Shown here piece after piece: positions 23,980 to 31,630 of a DNA stretch of 32,319 nucleotides. The notes beneath the pieces are model-generated. The model saw nothing but the letters and a program-made list of their open reading frames with translations, was not told the origin of the DNA and ran no database searches. Positions within the stretch are counted from its first letter, which is position 1; every line of letters starts with the position of its first letter. This DNA is from Saprospiraceae bacterium (lineage in GTDB: Bacteria > Bacteroidota > Bacteroidia > Chitinophagales > Saprospiraceae): contig JALHQW010000079.1 in the NCBI GenBank assembly GCA_022841745.1, positions 1 to 32,319 of the forward strand. Direction: 5' to 3'. Made by a program: the position numbers and the translations under genes.

Positions 23980-24543
23980 TTAAAGATTCAATAAAAATGG
24001 GACAATAAGGTTGGCCGAAATAAACCCGCCCACCATGAAGCAAATGGTCGCCACGAGCGAAGGCCATTGCAGGTTTGCCAAACCGCTGATGGCATGGCCA
24101 CTGGTGCAGCCGCCAGCATAGCGGGTGCCAAAGCCAACGAGGAAGCCACCAATAACGAAGAAGAATAACCCCTTGATTGTCAGTAGGTTGTCCCAGTTAA
24201 AAAGCTGGGAGGGCACCAGTTCGGAGTAGTCGTCAATGCCCTTTGCAGCAAGATCGGCAGCAAGGGTCGGGGCTACCTGCACCTGCGTTGGGTCGTGCAG
24301 GAATTGAGCCGCCACAAAGCCGCCAATGATGATGCCCACGGCATAGAATAGGTTCCACACCTCCTTCTTCCAGTCGTACTTGAAAAATGGGATATTGGCT
24401 GGGAAACAGGCGGCACAGATATGCCGAAGGTTGGCCGAAATGCCGAAGCTCTTGTTTCCCAAGATAAGCAACAGCGGCACCGTTAGGCCGATGAGTAGCC
24501 CCGATACCGACCAGTGCCAAGGCTGTTTGATTAATTCTAACAT
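23980..24543 (-). CDS. YeeE/YedE-family half transporter
   Basis: The 187-residue protein starts MLELIKQPWHWSVSGLLIGL and has about four or five membrane segments. The signature YAGGCTSGHAISGLANLQWPS carries the conserved Cys of the thiosulfate-uptake family. A second cysteine pair is visible in HICAACFPANIPFF. The frame is open to 24660, but that extension is translated from the short repeats in the spacer, so the ATG at 24543 is used. Together with the next gene it would make one complete transporter in the inner membrane. Direction (thiosulfate import, or movement of sulfur compounds out) is not known. Confidence 0.9.
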   Translation of the reverse strand: MLELIKQPWHWSVSGLLIGLTVPLLLILGNKSFGISANLRHICAACFPANIPFFKYDWKKEVWNLFYAVGIIIGGFVAAQFLHDPTQVQVAPTLAADLAAKGIDDYSELVPSQLFNWDNLLTIKGLFFFVIGGFLVGFGTRYAGGCTSGHAISGLANLQWPSLVATICFMVGGFISANLIVPFLLNL

Positions 24544-24549
24544 GCTGGA

Positions 24550-24662
24550 TTGTTGAAATTGTTGAATTGTTGAATTGGTTGAACTGGGGAGTGAGTTAAG
24601 TGATTGAATTAGTTGAATTAAGCCCATTATTTCCCAATTCAACCAATTTACGTAGTTCAACT
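24550..24662. repeat. Degenerate TTGAATTG-type repeats with an inverted arm
   Basis: The units TTGAAATTG, TTGAATTG, TTGAATTGG and TTGAACTGG recur from 24551 to 24618. Part of them is inverted at 24633-24662 (CCCAATTCAACCAATTTACG and so on). It lies inside the sulfur cluster between the rhodanese gene and the transporter genes, so it may weaken transcription between the two halves. Confidence 0.7.
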
Positions 24663-24665
24663 AAA

Positions 24666-25046
24666 CTACTCTTGCCCCGTCCACGCTTTATAGCCGCCCT
24701 TCAGGTTGTAAAGGCTTTGGAAACCCTGCTTGGCCATGTATTCAGCGGCCTCGCCGCTCCGACGACCGCTGCGGCAATAAAGCAGGTAGGTCTTTGATTT
24801 GTCCAACTTTGCCACTTCTGCCTCGAAGGTCGCTGCTTCGTAGTCAATTTGGCCAGCGCCTTCAATCATACCCTCGGCGGTCTCTTCGGGCGTGCGCATG
24901 TCAAGCAGGACGATGCCCGGCTCCGCCATTTTTGCCTTGAAGGCTGCAACGTCGAGGTCGGTAAAGCCATCATGTTCCACTGTTTGCGAGGTACAGGAAG
25001 CCGTACCGATTAGGAACATGACTGCGAAATAAATCACGTTTTTCAT
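24666..25046 (-). CDS. Rhodanese-domain lipoprotein
   Basis: The 126-residue protein has a lipoprotein signal (MKNVIYFAVMFLIGTASC, Cys18), so it is lipid-anchored outside the inner membrane. It contains one rhodanese domain with the active loop LLYCRSGRRSGEA (Cys91) and the typical LLDMRTPEE and NLKGGYKAW parts. Rhodaneses carry sulfane sulfur on the cysteine and pass it to thiols or cyanide. In this place it may take sulfur outside the inner membrane before transport by the YeeE/YedE pair. It follows the DUF3365 gene by 18 bp. Confidence 0.93.
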   Translation of the reverse strand: MKNVIYFAVMFLIGTASCTSQTVEHDGFTDLDVAAFKAKMAEPGIVLLDMRTPEETAEGMIEGAGQIDYEAATFEAEVAKLDKSKTYLLYCRSGRRSGEAAEYMAKQGFQSLYNLKGGYKAWTGQE

Positions 25047-25064
25047 ATTAAATCACGTTTGTTG

Positions 25065-25673
25065 TCAACGATTGAACTGGATGCTCCACATGCCCCGCAG
25101 CTCGTCGGGCTGGTAGCCCGTGGCGGCGTCATTTGGGTACAGTTTTTTGATAACTTCATAGTCTGCTGCCGCAATGTCGGTGCCGACCGTGCCGTGGCAT
25201 TTCGTGCAGAGTGGCTGCAATTTAATGGGGGCAACAAAGACAACGCTGCCATCGTCGAGCTGCCGCACACGGGGCTTTGGCTCCCTCACCAGCGTCTTGG
25301 CTTGATCGAAGGCTGCCAGTGCTGCCACTTCCCAGCCTTGCGCTGCATTTTTGGGGTTGCGCAGCTTGGTACTCGTTCGGCGGATGGTGGCATTGTTGGC
25401 CTTCGATAGGCTGTCAAGCAAGGGGTATGCTGCCAGGTTGCAATACTCCACCGCACCTGCCACGCCGCCCGATTCCATCGCCGCCGACAGCTTGGCGCTC
25501 ATGGCCGCGAATGCGGCGGCTGTGATGGCCTTGCCTTTTTCGAGATAGGCCTGCTCGGCTTCCGGCGTCATCTCTTGGACCGTAACTGGTTCCGGCTTCG
25601 GCGTATTGTTCGTGCATTGCGCAAGCAAAAAAAGCACTGCGAATGAAACCAGGAGTATGGATAAAGTCCTCAT
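25065..25673 (-). CDS. DUF3365 (Tll0287-like) haem-binding lipoprotein
   Basis: The 202-residue protein has a lipoprotein signal (FLLAQC, Cys20) and one c-type haem motif CTKCH at 156-160. The region AVEYCNLAAYPL and the RRTSTKLRNPKNA segment match the DUF3365/Tll0287 family, haem-binding sensor-like proteins. It probably sits in the periplasm or on the outer membrane. In this cluster it could accept electrons from a sulfur compound or sense redox state. No sulfide:quinone reductase or Sox genes are present in the window, so its partner is unknown. The gap to the porin gene is 15 bp. Confidence 0.88.
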   Translation of the reverse strand: MRTLSILLVSFAVLFLLAQCTNNTPKPEPVTVQEMTPEAEQAYLEKGKAITAAAFAAMSAKLSAAMESGGVAGAVEYCNLAAYPLLDSLSKANNATIRRTSTKLRNPKNAAQGWEVAALAAFDQAKTLVREPKPRVRQLDDGSVVFVAPIKLQPLCTKCHGTVGTDIAAADYEVIKKLYPNDAATGYQPDELRGMWSIQFNR

Positions 25674-25688
25674 TCTGAATGATTTTTA

Positions 25689-26993
25689 TCAGAAAATGGC
25701 ATTCAGCCCCAGTCCGAGCCAGTTGCCACGCCGGATGGCACCCACGCCATTTTGACTAAAAAAAGCGTTCACCTGCGAACCATCGCCCACCGCCCCAGCG
25801 TCACCATTGCGCCAGGTATAGTGCAGTGCCAGCTTCAGGCTTTTGCCGTCAAGGTACCAATTTATGCCAGCATCGAAAGTGGTTTCTTCGCCTGTTGACA
25901 TTTTTAGGGCGGCTGCGTTGGCCTGCTCCTTGGCATCCATCCCACCTTTGAATTGCATCACCATGAACGTTGGCTCCAACATGAATTTGCCCGTGGGCAC
26001 GTTCACGCCGAGGCGAATATGTCCAGTGCCATCCTTTGCGGTGAAACTGCCAAGGCTGTCACGGCCTTCCCGTTCCAAGAACATCCATTCACCGTCAAGG
26101 TTGAGCGGCCCCCAGTTGAGCAGCAGGCCCGGACCGTAGGCGGTACTGGACTGGATTTGTTCGGTTTCGCCCTGCCGGGCAATGTTGAAGTCAAGCGAGA
26201 TGCCTTTCCTTTTATTGAAAAAATTGATGTCGTAGGCGATGGCGTATTTCTGGAACTCTGGGTCACCGATGGAGAGCGAGGCCCGCCCTGCCAGCAGCGG
26301 CGCATATTTTTTACCCACTGAACCGCCTAAGTATGCGGCAGTTACGGGGTTGAAAACACCGAGATTGTAATTGAGTGACAGCTTGTTTTTCGTCAAAACG
26401 CCGCCGAGGTTCAGCCCGGCAGCCCGGCCTATCCCCGTGCCCACGATATGGTTGCGCAGGTAGTTCTGCGACATGGATTTTTCAAAACTGTTCGTTGCCC
26501 AAGCCCCCGTGATGCTCTCCCGCTGCACCTGGGGTCGGAACCAGCCGCCTACGAGGTTCAGTGCCTCCGTCTTGCCGATGCGCCATTGCACAAAGGCATC
26601 CAGTATGCCAACGGTGGGGTCGGCCTTGTTGAAACCGCCAACGCCGCTGGCGAGGATGTCTCGGCCTATCTGGTCATACATTAATGACACGTTGTACCGC
26701 AGACCGCTATATGGCTCGCCGCTGAAAGCCACCCTCGCCCGCCGCAGCGAGACGTTGAAGCGGTCGTCCACGGCCTCGTATTGTTTAGTAGTGGTGTTGT
26801 AAACCTCCATGCCCGTCGAGTGGATGGCCCAAAGCTGCACGAATGCCTTCACATCGGGCATGTATTTGCTGTTCTTAGGCAGCCAGCGTTGGACGGGGGC
26901 AGCTTGGGTGGCATCGGCTTGCGCCAATGCAGCGTTGGTAGTCATCAGCCAGTAGGCGGTAAGCAATCCGATTAAACGTAAAGGCTTTTTCAT
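25689..26993 (-). CDS. Outer-membrane porin (phosphate-selective porin OprP/OprO-like)
   Basis: The 434-residue protein begins with a signal peptide (MKKPLRLIGLLTAYWLMTTN, cleavage near AQA) and is rich in alternating beta strands with aromatic belts, ending in a C-terminal strand with a terminal Phe (GLGLNAIF). Segments such as DAFVQWRIGKTEALNLVGGW and INWYLDGKSLKLALHYTWRN are typical of the Porin_O_P family. These proteins pass anions across the outer membrane. As the first gene of the sulfur cluster it probably admits a sulfur anion such as thiosulfate, but this is inference from context. The ATG at 26993 matches the signal peptide; the frame upstream to 27044 would overlap the operator. 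Confidence 0.88.
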   Translation of the reverse strand: MKKPLRLIGLLTAYWLMTTNAALAQADATQAAPVQRWLPKNSKYMPDVKAFVQLWAIHSTGMEVYNTTTKQYEAVDDRFNVSLRRARVAFSGEPYSGLRYNVSLMYDQIGRDILASGVGGFNKADPTVGILDAFVQWRIGKTEALNLVGGWFRPQVQRESITGAWATNSFEKSMSQNYLRNHIVGTGIGRAAGLNLGGVLTKNKLSLNYNLGVFNPVTAAYLGGSVGKKYAPLLAGRASLSIGDPEFQKYAIAYDINFFNKRKGISLDFNIARQGETEQIQSSTAYGPGLLLNWGPLNLDGEWMFLEREGRDSLGSFTAKDGTGHIRLGVNVPTGKFMLEPTFMVMQFKGGMDAKEQANAAALKMSTGEETTFDAGINWYLDGKSLKLALHYTWRNGDAGAVGDGSQVNAFFSQNGVGAIRRGNWLGLGLNAIF

Positions 26994-27029
26994 TGCGGGG
27001 TAAAGGTCGCACGAATTGTAAAATTGGCG

Positions 27030-27045
27030 AGTGATGTTTGTCACG
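27030..27045. promoter_or_regulatory. Crp-like operator before the porin gene
   Basis: AGTGATGTTTGTCACG is a GTGA-N6-TCAC palindrome about 37 bp upstream of the porin ATG. A weak -7-like sequence (GACCTTTA on the minus strand, 27010-27003) would put the site centre about 41 bp before the transcript start, a usual position for Crp-type activation. Confidence 0.6.
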
Positions 27046-27109
27046 AAGGGTTTTTAGTGACACTATGGCAATGGCTTTACGGAATCAATTTTGGAAAAAT
27101 AAACCATTC

Positions 27110-27117
27110 TATCTTTG
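27110..27117 (+). promoter_or_regulatory. -7 box of recG
   Basis: TATCTTTG matches TAnnTTTG. The nearest TTG (27091-27093) is 16 nt upstream, shorter than usual. Confidence 0.5.
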
Positions 27118-27187
27118 CCCTGCCTCGACACTCGCCAAGTAGCAGTCCCCGACTGCCACCTGCCCACTGTCGAACTGCTAACTTAAA

Positions 27188-29287
27188 ATGCTCGACACCG
27201 CCATCGAATACCTCAAGGGCGTCGGCACCGTGAAGGCCGACATGCTCAAAAAAGAACTCGCCATCCATACCTTTGGCGACCTGCTCTATGCGTTCCCCTA
27301 CCGCTACGTGGACAAGACCAAGTTCCACAAAATCAATGAGTTATCGGAGGAAAGTGGCGAGGTACAGCTAAAGGGTATCCTTCGGAAATTGGACATCCTC
27401 GGCGAGGGCGGGAAGCGGCGGCTCGTCGGGCGGCTGCGGGACGAGACGGGCGTCATCGAACTGGTCTGGTTTCAGGGGATTTACTGGTTGGAAAGGAACT
27501 TGAAGGTCGGCTCACCATACATCGCCTTCGGCAAAACCAACAGCTTCAACGGGTTCATCAATATCACCCACCCCGAACTGGAGGAGGTGAGCGAGGAGAA
27601 TTTGGAGGCTGCACGCACCTTCGCCCCGGTCTATCGCAGCACCGACAAGCTGAACGCCAAGGGCCTGGAAGCCAAGGGCCGCCGACGGCTCACCGAGGCG
27701 CTCTTCGAAAAGCTGACGCCCAACGATTTACCGGAAAACCTGCCCGATTACCTCCTCCAAAAAATGCACCTGCCCAGCCGCTACGATGCGCTGCGATGGA
27801 TTCATTTCCCCCCCAGCCAAAAAGAATTGGACGCCGCCACCAATCGCCTGAAATTCGAGGAGCTTTTTTACCTTCAAATGCGCCTGTTGCAGAGCAAACA
27901 CCGCCGCAAGGCTGCCATAAAGGGTTATGTTTTCGAAAAAGTGGGCGAGCTGTTCAACCGTTTTTACAAGGAAAAAATGCCCTTCGAACTCACGGGCGCA
28001 CAGAAGCGGGTGGTGAAGGAAATCCGGGCCGACCTCGGCGCTGGCATTCAGATGAACCGCCTCGTGCAGGGCGACGTGGGCAGCGGGAAGACCGTCGTGG
28101 CACTGCTCTCCATGCTCCTCGCCCTCGACAACGGCTACCAGGCCTGCATGATGGCCCCAACGGAAATCCTTGCGCAGCAGCACCTCATCGGCATCAGCGA
28201 GCTGGTGGAGGGCCTAGGCATCCGGGTGGATTACCTCTCCGGCAGCATCAAGGGGAAGAAGCGGGAGAAGATACTCGCCGATTTGCGGAGCGGCGACATC
28301 CACATCCTCATCGGCACGCACGCCCTCATCGAGGACTGGGTGGAGTTCCAGAACCTCGGCCTAGCCATCACCGACGAGCAGCACCGCTTCGGCGTGGCGC
28401 AACGGGCTTCCCTTTGGAAAAAAAGCAAGCCCCTGCCCCCGCATGTGCTCGTGATGACGGCCACGCCCATCCCCCGCACCCTCGCCATGACGCTCTACGG
28501 CGACCTCGACGTGTCGGTGATTGACGAACTGCCGCCGGGCCGCAAGCCCATCACCACCTCGCACCGCACGGAGAACCACCGGCTGCGGGTCTTCGGCTTT
28601 ATGAAAGAGGAGATTGCGAAGGGTCGCCAAATTTACGTCGTGTATCCGCTCATCGAGGAGAGCGAGAAGATGGACCTGAAAAACCTGATGGAAGGCTACG
28701 AGTCGCTGAGCCGGGAATTCCCCATTGAGCAGTACCAAATCAGCATCGTGCACGGCAAGATGAAGCCCGCCGACAAGGACTTCGAGATGCAACGCTTCGT
28801 GCGGGGCGAGACGCAAATCATGGTAGCGACCACCGTCATCGAGGTGGGGGTGAACGTGCCGAACGCCAGCGTGATGGTCATCGAGAACACCGACCGCTTC
28901 GGTCTCTCGCAACTGCACCAGCTACGGGGCCGGGTGGGCCGTGGCGCTGACCAGAGCTACTGCATCCTCCTAACCGATTTCAAGCTGAGCACCGATGCCC
29001 GTGAGCGCATCGCAACGATGGTGCGGACGACCGATGGTTTCGAAATCGCCGAGGCCGACCTGCGCCTGCGTGGCCCCGGCAATATCGAGGGTACCCAGCA
29101 GAGTGGCCTGCTCAACCTACACATCGCCGACCTGGGGCGGGATGGGGAGATTCTGCGGAATGCCCGTGAGATTGCGATGCGGATATTGGAGAAGGACCCG
29201 GAACTCCAGCACCCGCTGAACGTGATGATGCGGGAGCAGTTGGAAAAGGATACGAAAAGGGGGAGGCATTGGGGGAGGATAAGTTAA
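27188..29287 (+). CDS. recG: ATP-dependent DNA helicase RecG
   Basis: RecG remodels stalled replication forks and Holliday junctions. The 699-residue protein has the N-terminal wedge/OB region (about 1-150; VGRLRDETGVIELVWFQG), a helicase domain with Walker A GDVGSGKT at 295-302, the DEQH box at 396-399, the MTATPIPRTLAMTLYGDLDVS segment, and a C-terminal helicase domain ending in motif VI (SQLHQLRGRVGRG). A RecG-specific TRG-like region follows (GNIEGTQQSGLLNLHIADL). Length is normal. The ATG at 27188 is 70 bp after the -7 box. The next gene starts 23 bp after its stop and differs sharply in base composition. Confidence 0.97.
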   Translation: MLDTAIEYLKGVGTVKADMLKKELAIHTFGDLLYAFPYRYVDKTKFHKINELSEESGEVQLKGILRKLDILGEGGKRRLVGRLRDETGVIELVWFQGIYWLERNLKVGSPYIAFGKTNSFNGFINITHPELEEVSEENLEAARTFAPVYRSTDKLNAKGLEAKGRRRLTEALFEKLTPNDLPENLPDYLLQKMHLPSRYDALRWIHFPPSQKELDAATNRLKFEELFYLQMRLLQSKHRRKAAIKGYVFEKVGELFNRFYKEKMPFELTGAQKRVVKEIRADLGAGIQMNRLVQGDVGSGKTVVALLSMLLALDNGYQACMMAPTEILAQQHLIGISELVEGLGIRVDYLSGSIKGKKREKILADLRSGDIHILIGTHALIEDWVEFQNLGLAITDEQHRFGVAQRASLWKKSKPLPPHVLVMTATPIPRTLAMTLYGDLDVSVIDELPPGRKPITTSHRTENHRLRVFGFMKEEIAKGRQIYVVYPLIEESEKMDLKNLMEGYESLSREFPIEQYQISIVHGKMKPADKDFEMQRFVRGETQIMVATTVIEVGVNVPNASVMVIENTDRFGLSQLHQLRGRVGRGADQSYCILLTDFKLSTDARERIATMVRTTDGFEIAEADLRLRGPGNIEGTQQSGLLNLHIADLGRDGEILRNAREIAMRILEKDPELQHPLNVMMREQLEKDTKRGRHWGRIS

Positions 29288-29310
29288 CTATAATTTTTAC
29301 CTTGAACGAA

Positions 29311-30288
29311 ATGATACAAACCAAACTGAACGAGGCATGGGATAAGATTAACGAAACCACCAGAATATGCATGTTTGGTGGTTGTAAGGAACATGCAATA
29401 AAATCTCATGTACTTCAAAAAAATGGGATTCTTAGGGAAATATCCGAGGATAACCATCTCATTACGTTATCACCATCAAATGCTTACCAACTTGAAGAAG
29501 GCTTTGCGTTTCAGTTCAAAAAAATGGGAATAAATAATGTTTACACTTTTTTGGGATTTTGCAATAAGCATGATACTGAAATATTTAAACCAATAGAGGA
29601 TAAAGATAATTTAGACTTGTATAACCCATATCATCAAGCATTGTTCTCGTATAGGGGTCTTTGCCAAGAAATCCGAAGAAAAGAAATCAGCATCGAATGG
29701 ATAGATTTTTTGAAAAACACCTTACCCGTTCAATTGAATAATCGAGCAACAAATCCTTTAAGAGATGGATACATAGAAGGTGTAAAAAATCTGTCATTTT
29801 TTAAACAAGAATTTGAAAAATCTATAATATTACAATGCTTTGACAATTTTAGTTTTTCGACTATAGAACTTCCCAAAATTGAACTGTGCATATCGGTTCC
29901 ATTAAATATAAGAGAACCTGACTTAAATCCTAATAATCTACCTTACGAGATTTGGAAGCAACAGAGGATTGTTCCATTTGCTACATCATTTGTGAATCTG
30001 ATACCCATGAAAAAGTCTACGTATTTTATTGGAGGGTTTCACCATGAATTTCCTTGCCAATGGACACTGAAATTGATAAATAAACTTAAACGGGCGAAGA
30101 GTAAGATTGTGATAAAGGAGTTAAGCGACCTTGTTGTTTTGAGATTAGAATTTTGGGCAATGTCCCCAAGACTTTTTCGCTCGATTCCAGAAAATATATT
30201 GAGGAAATACAAACAAACGTTCACGGATAATATATTTAGCCACAGCGAAAAACTTGAAACAAAAATCAATCTTTTCGAAAAACATTGA
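29311..30288 (+). CDS. AT-rich gene of unknown function with a putative zinc site
   Basis: I cannot name the function. The 325-residue protein starts MIQTKLNEAWDKINE; the ATG at 29311 was preferred because the frame from 29269 overlaps recG. An N-terminal block has Cys-x4-Cys (ICMFGGCKEHAIKSHVLQK) and about 60 residues later FLGFCNKHDTEIF. These Cys and His residues are spaced like a treble-clef or zinc-ribbon site and could hold one zinc. The pattern AIKSH(V)LQ and GFCxKHD recurs in uncharacterised accessory-gene proteins that I recall, but I know no tested function. The rest is mixed alpha/beta without known motifs. The DNA is clearly more AT-rich than recG, with many ATA, AAA and TTT codons. 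Recent transfer from another source is likely. The neighbours are toxin-antitoxin genes. Confidence 0.75.
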   Translation: MIQTKLNEAWDKINETTRICMFGGCKEHAIKSHVLQKNGILREISEDNHLITLSPSNAYQLEEGFAFQFKKMGINNVYTFLGFCNKHDTEIFKPIEDKDNLDLYNPYHQALFSYRGLCQEIRRKEISIEWIDFLKNTLPVQLNNRATNPLRDGYIEGVKNLSFFKQEFEKSIILQCFDNFSFSTIELPKIELCISVPLNIREPDLNPNNLPYEIWKQQRIVPFATSFVNLIPMKKSTYFIGGFHHEFPCQWTLKLINKLKRAKSKIVIKELSDLVVLRLEFWAMSPRLFRSIPENILRKYKQTFTDNIFSHSEKLETKINLFEKH

Positions 30289-30327
30289 ATCTTTGGTGTT
30301 AGTTTGCAACCGTCCACCCTAGCCCTC

Positions 30328-30357
30328 TTGAACTATCCCCATTTTCCCCTACTTTCG
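30328..30357 (+). promoter_or_regulatory. Candidate promoter of the antitoxin-like gene
   Basis: TTG at 30328-30330, a 19-nt spacer and TACTTTCG at 30350-30357 (two changes in the TTTG part) lie 20 bp before the ATG at 30377. Confidence 0.45.
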
Positions 30358-30376
30358 GCCAAACAAAGTTTCAAAA

Positions 30377-30604
30377 ATGCAGCCCAACCCAACGATAAAA
30401 GAAATCACCACCTTGGTCTCACAGCTTTCGGAAGCCGACCAAACGGCGCTGCTCAAAGCACAGGCTCACAGCAATCCACAGTCATCTATCTATTGCCTGG
30501 AACAACTTGCCAAATCCAATGCCTTCGCTGGCATCGAAAACCCTGTGGAGTGGCAACGGCAGCTCCGCCAAGACCGCCAACTTTCAAGAAAACCTGCTAA
30601 GTAG
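30377..30604 (+). CDS. Small antitoxin-like protein (75 residues)
   Basis: The N terminus (TIKEITTLVSQLSEADQTALLKAQ) looks like the helical segment of small Bacteroidota antitoxins that start with 'LPEEDQ..LL'. The C terminus, ENPVEWQRQLRQDRQLSRKP, has the 'DPVxWQRxxRxDRxLPGR' pattern often found in such proteins beside PIN-type toxins. No PIN partner follows it directly; the next genes are a DUF433/DUF5615 pair with its own promoter. It may be an orphan antitoxin left after loss of its toxin. The family is recognised by pattern only, so the functional call is tentative. Confidence 0.55.
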   Translation: MQPNPTIKEITTLVSQLSEADQTALLKAQAHSNPQSSIYCLEQLAKSNAFAGIENPVEWQRQLRQDRQLSRKPAK

Positions 30605-30621
30605 ATTAGCCGCAAGGAACT

Positions 30622-30651
30622 TTGCAACCCCGCCCCTCCTTCCTATCTTTG
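30622..30651 (+). promoter_or_regulatory. Promoter of the DUF433/DUF5615 pair
   Basis: TTG (30622-30624), 19 nt and TATCTTTG (30644-30651) match the Bacteroidota consensus. The ATG follows 15 bp later. Confidence 0.8.
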
Positions 30652-30666
30652 TAAAAAATCCACGCC

Positions 30667-30903
30667 ATGAATCCACTGCTTGAACGCATTTCCGTCAACC
30701 CGAAAATCTGCTTCGGGAAGCCCTGCATCAAAGGCCACCGCATCTGGGTGTCCCTTATTTTGGACTTCTTGGCTGCTGGGCATGATATTGAGTACATCCT
30801 TGAACAATACCCGCAGCTCAAGCGGGAAGATATTTTGGCCTGCATTGCCTACGGTGCGGCCATGTCGCACGAGCATTTTGTGGAACTGAAAATGGTTGCG
30901 TGA
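30667..30903 (+). CDS. DUF433-family antitoxin
   Basis: The 78-residue protein is a single DUF433 domain, a winged-helix-like fold. It shows RISVNPKICFGKPCIKGHRI, VSLILDFLAAGHDIEYILEQ, YPQLKREDILACIAYGAA and no extra domain. DUF433 proteins are found next to DUF5615 toxins and act as their antitoxin and probable autorepressor. The stop overlaps the start of the next gene by one base (TGATG at 30901-30905), typical of a coupled pair. Confidence 0.93.
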   Translation: MNPLLERISVNPKICFGKPCIKGHRIWVSLILDFLAAGHDIEYILEQYPQLKREDILACIAYGAAMSHEHFVELKMVA

Positions 30904-31271
30904 TGGCTGCACTGAAATTGGACGAGAACTTCAGCCCTTATCTTGCGGAAATCTTCATTCAGGCTGGGCATGACACTGAAACGGTGTTGGGGGAAAATCT
31001 GTCTGGTGAACCAGATGAGGTAATTTTTGAGCAATGTCTGGCCGAACAACGCTGCATCGTTACCCTTGACCTCGACTTTGCCAATATCATCCGCTTTCCT
31101 GCTGATGACACCCCCGGCATCATCGTGATTCGCCCGAATCGTCCGATAACTTTGGAGGTGATGCACTCCATGTCAGAAAAATTGGTAGTTGCACTTGAAC
31201 AGAACGACCCTACTGGCTCCCTTTGGATTTTGGAACCTGATAAACTGAGGATGCGGAGGCCGAGGGTTTAG
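30903..31271 (+). CDS. DUF5615 PIN-like toxin
   Basis: The 122-residue protein begins with the conserved KLDENFSP (Asp7) and has VTLDLDFANI (Asp56, Asp58) and IIVIRPNRP, the DUF5615/PIN-like nuclease pattern with acidic residues that would hold a metal. PIN-type toxins cleave RNA; the target here is unknown. The start is translationally coupled to the DUF433 gene. Together they form a type II toxin-antitoxin module. The frame could start at the GTG at 30900, but the ATG at 30903 is better. Confidence 0.92.
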   Translation: MAALKLDENFSPYLAEIFIQAGHDTETVLGENLSGEPDEVIFEQCLAEQRCIVTLDLDFANIIRFPADDTPGIIVIRPNRPITLEVMHSMSEKLVVALEQNDPTGSLWILEPDKLRMRRPRV

Positions 31272-31330
31272 GTCTTTGCCCATTCGCCGATGGGAGGACA
31301 CAATCATCAAAAGCAAAAGCAGAGATTAAA

Positions 31331-31553
31331 ATGCAAAACCAAAACCCACCCAAATTCATCATCTACAACACCGCCGACGGCAAGGCTTCCGTGTCCTTGC
31401 TCGCCAAGGATGGGCAGGTTTGGATGAACCAAAACCAGCTTGCCGAACTTTTTGACACCTCCAAACAAAACATCGGTCAGCACATCGCTAATATATTGAA
31501 AGAGAGGGAGTTAGATGAAAATTCAGGTGTAAAGAATTTCTTTACTACTGCCA
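31331..31553 (+). pseudogene. Truncated RhuM-family gene, N-terminal fragment
   Basis: The first 74 residues match RhuM-type proteins: FIIYNTADGKASVSLLAKDG, VWMNQNQLAELFDTSKQNI, HIANILKERELDENSGVKNF. Intact RhuM proteins run to about 300 residues. After residue 74 (near 31553) the match stops and the frame reads into the terminator and 3' end of the reverse-oriented lipoprotein gene; a stop occurs at 31696. The remainder of the gene is not in the window. Confidence 0.75.
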
Positions 31554-31559
31554 CCACGC

Positions 31560-31601
31560 ATAAAAAATCCCGAGCCCAACTTTCCAGTCAGGCCCGGGAC
31601 G
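31560..31601 (-). terminator. Terminator of the small lipoprotein gene
   Basis: On the minus strand CCCGGGCC pairs with GGGCTCGGG through a stem of 8 bp with one G-T pair, followed by ATTTTTTAT. Confidence 0.75.
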
Positions 31602-31630
31602 GTGCAGGTTTCCAGCTGGGAAATTGCTGC

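Noticed and set aside
24544-24660. 39-residue extension of the YeeE/YedE gene
   Set aside because: The extension is translated from the TTGAATTG-type repeat region and does not resemble the family; MLELIKQPWHW is a better start.
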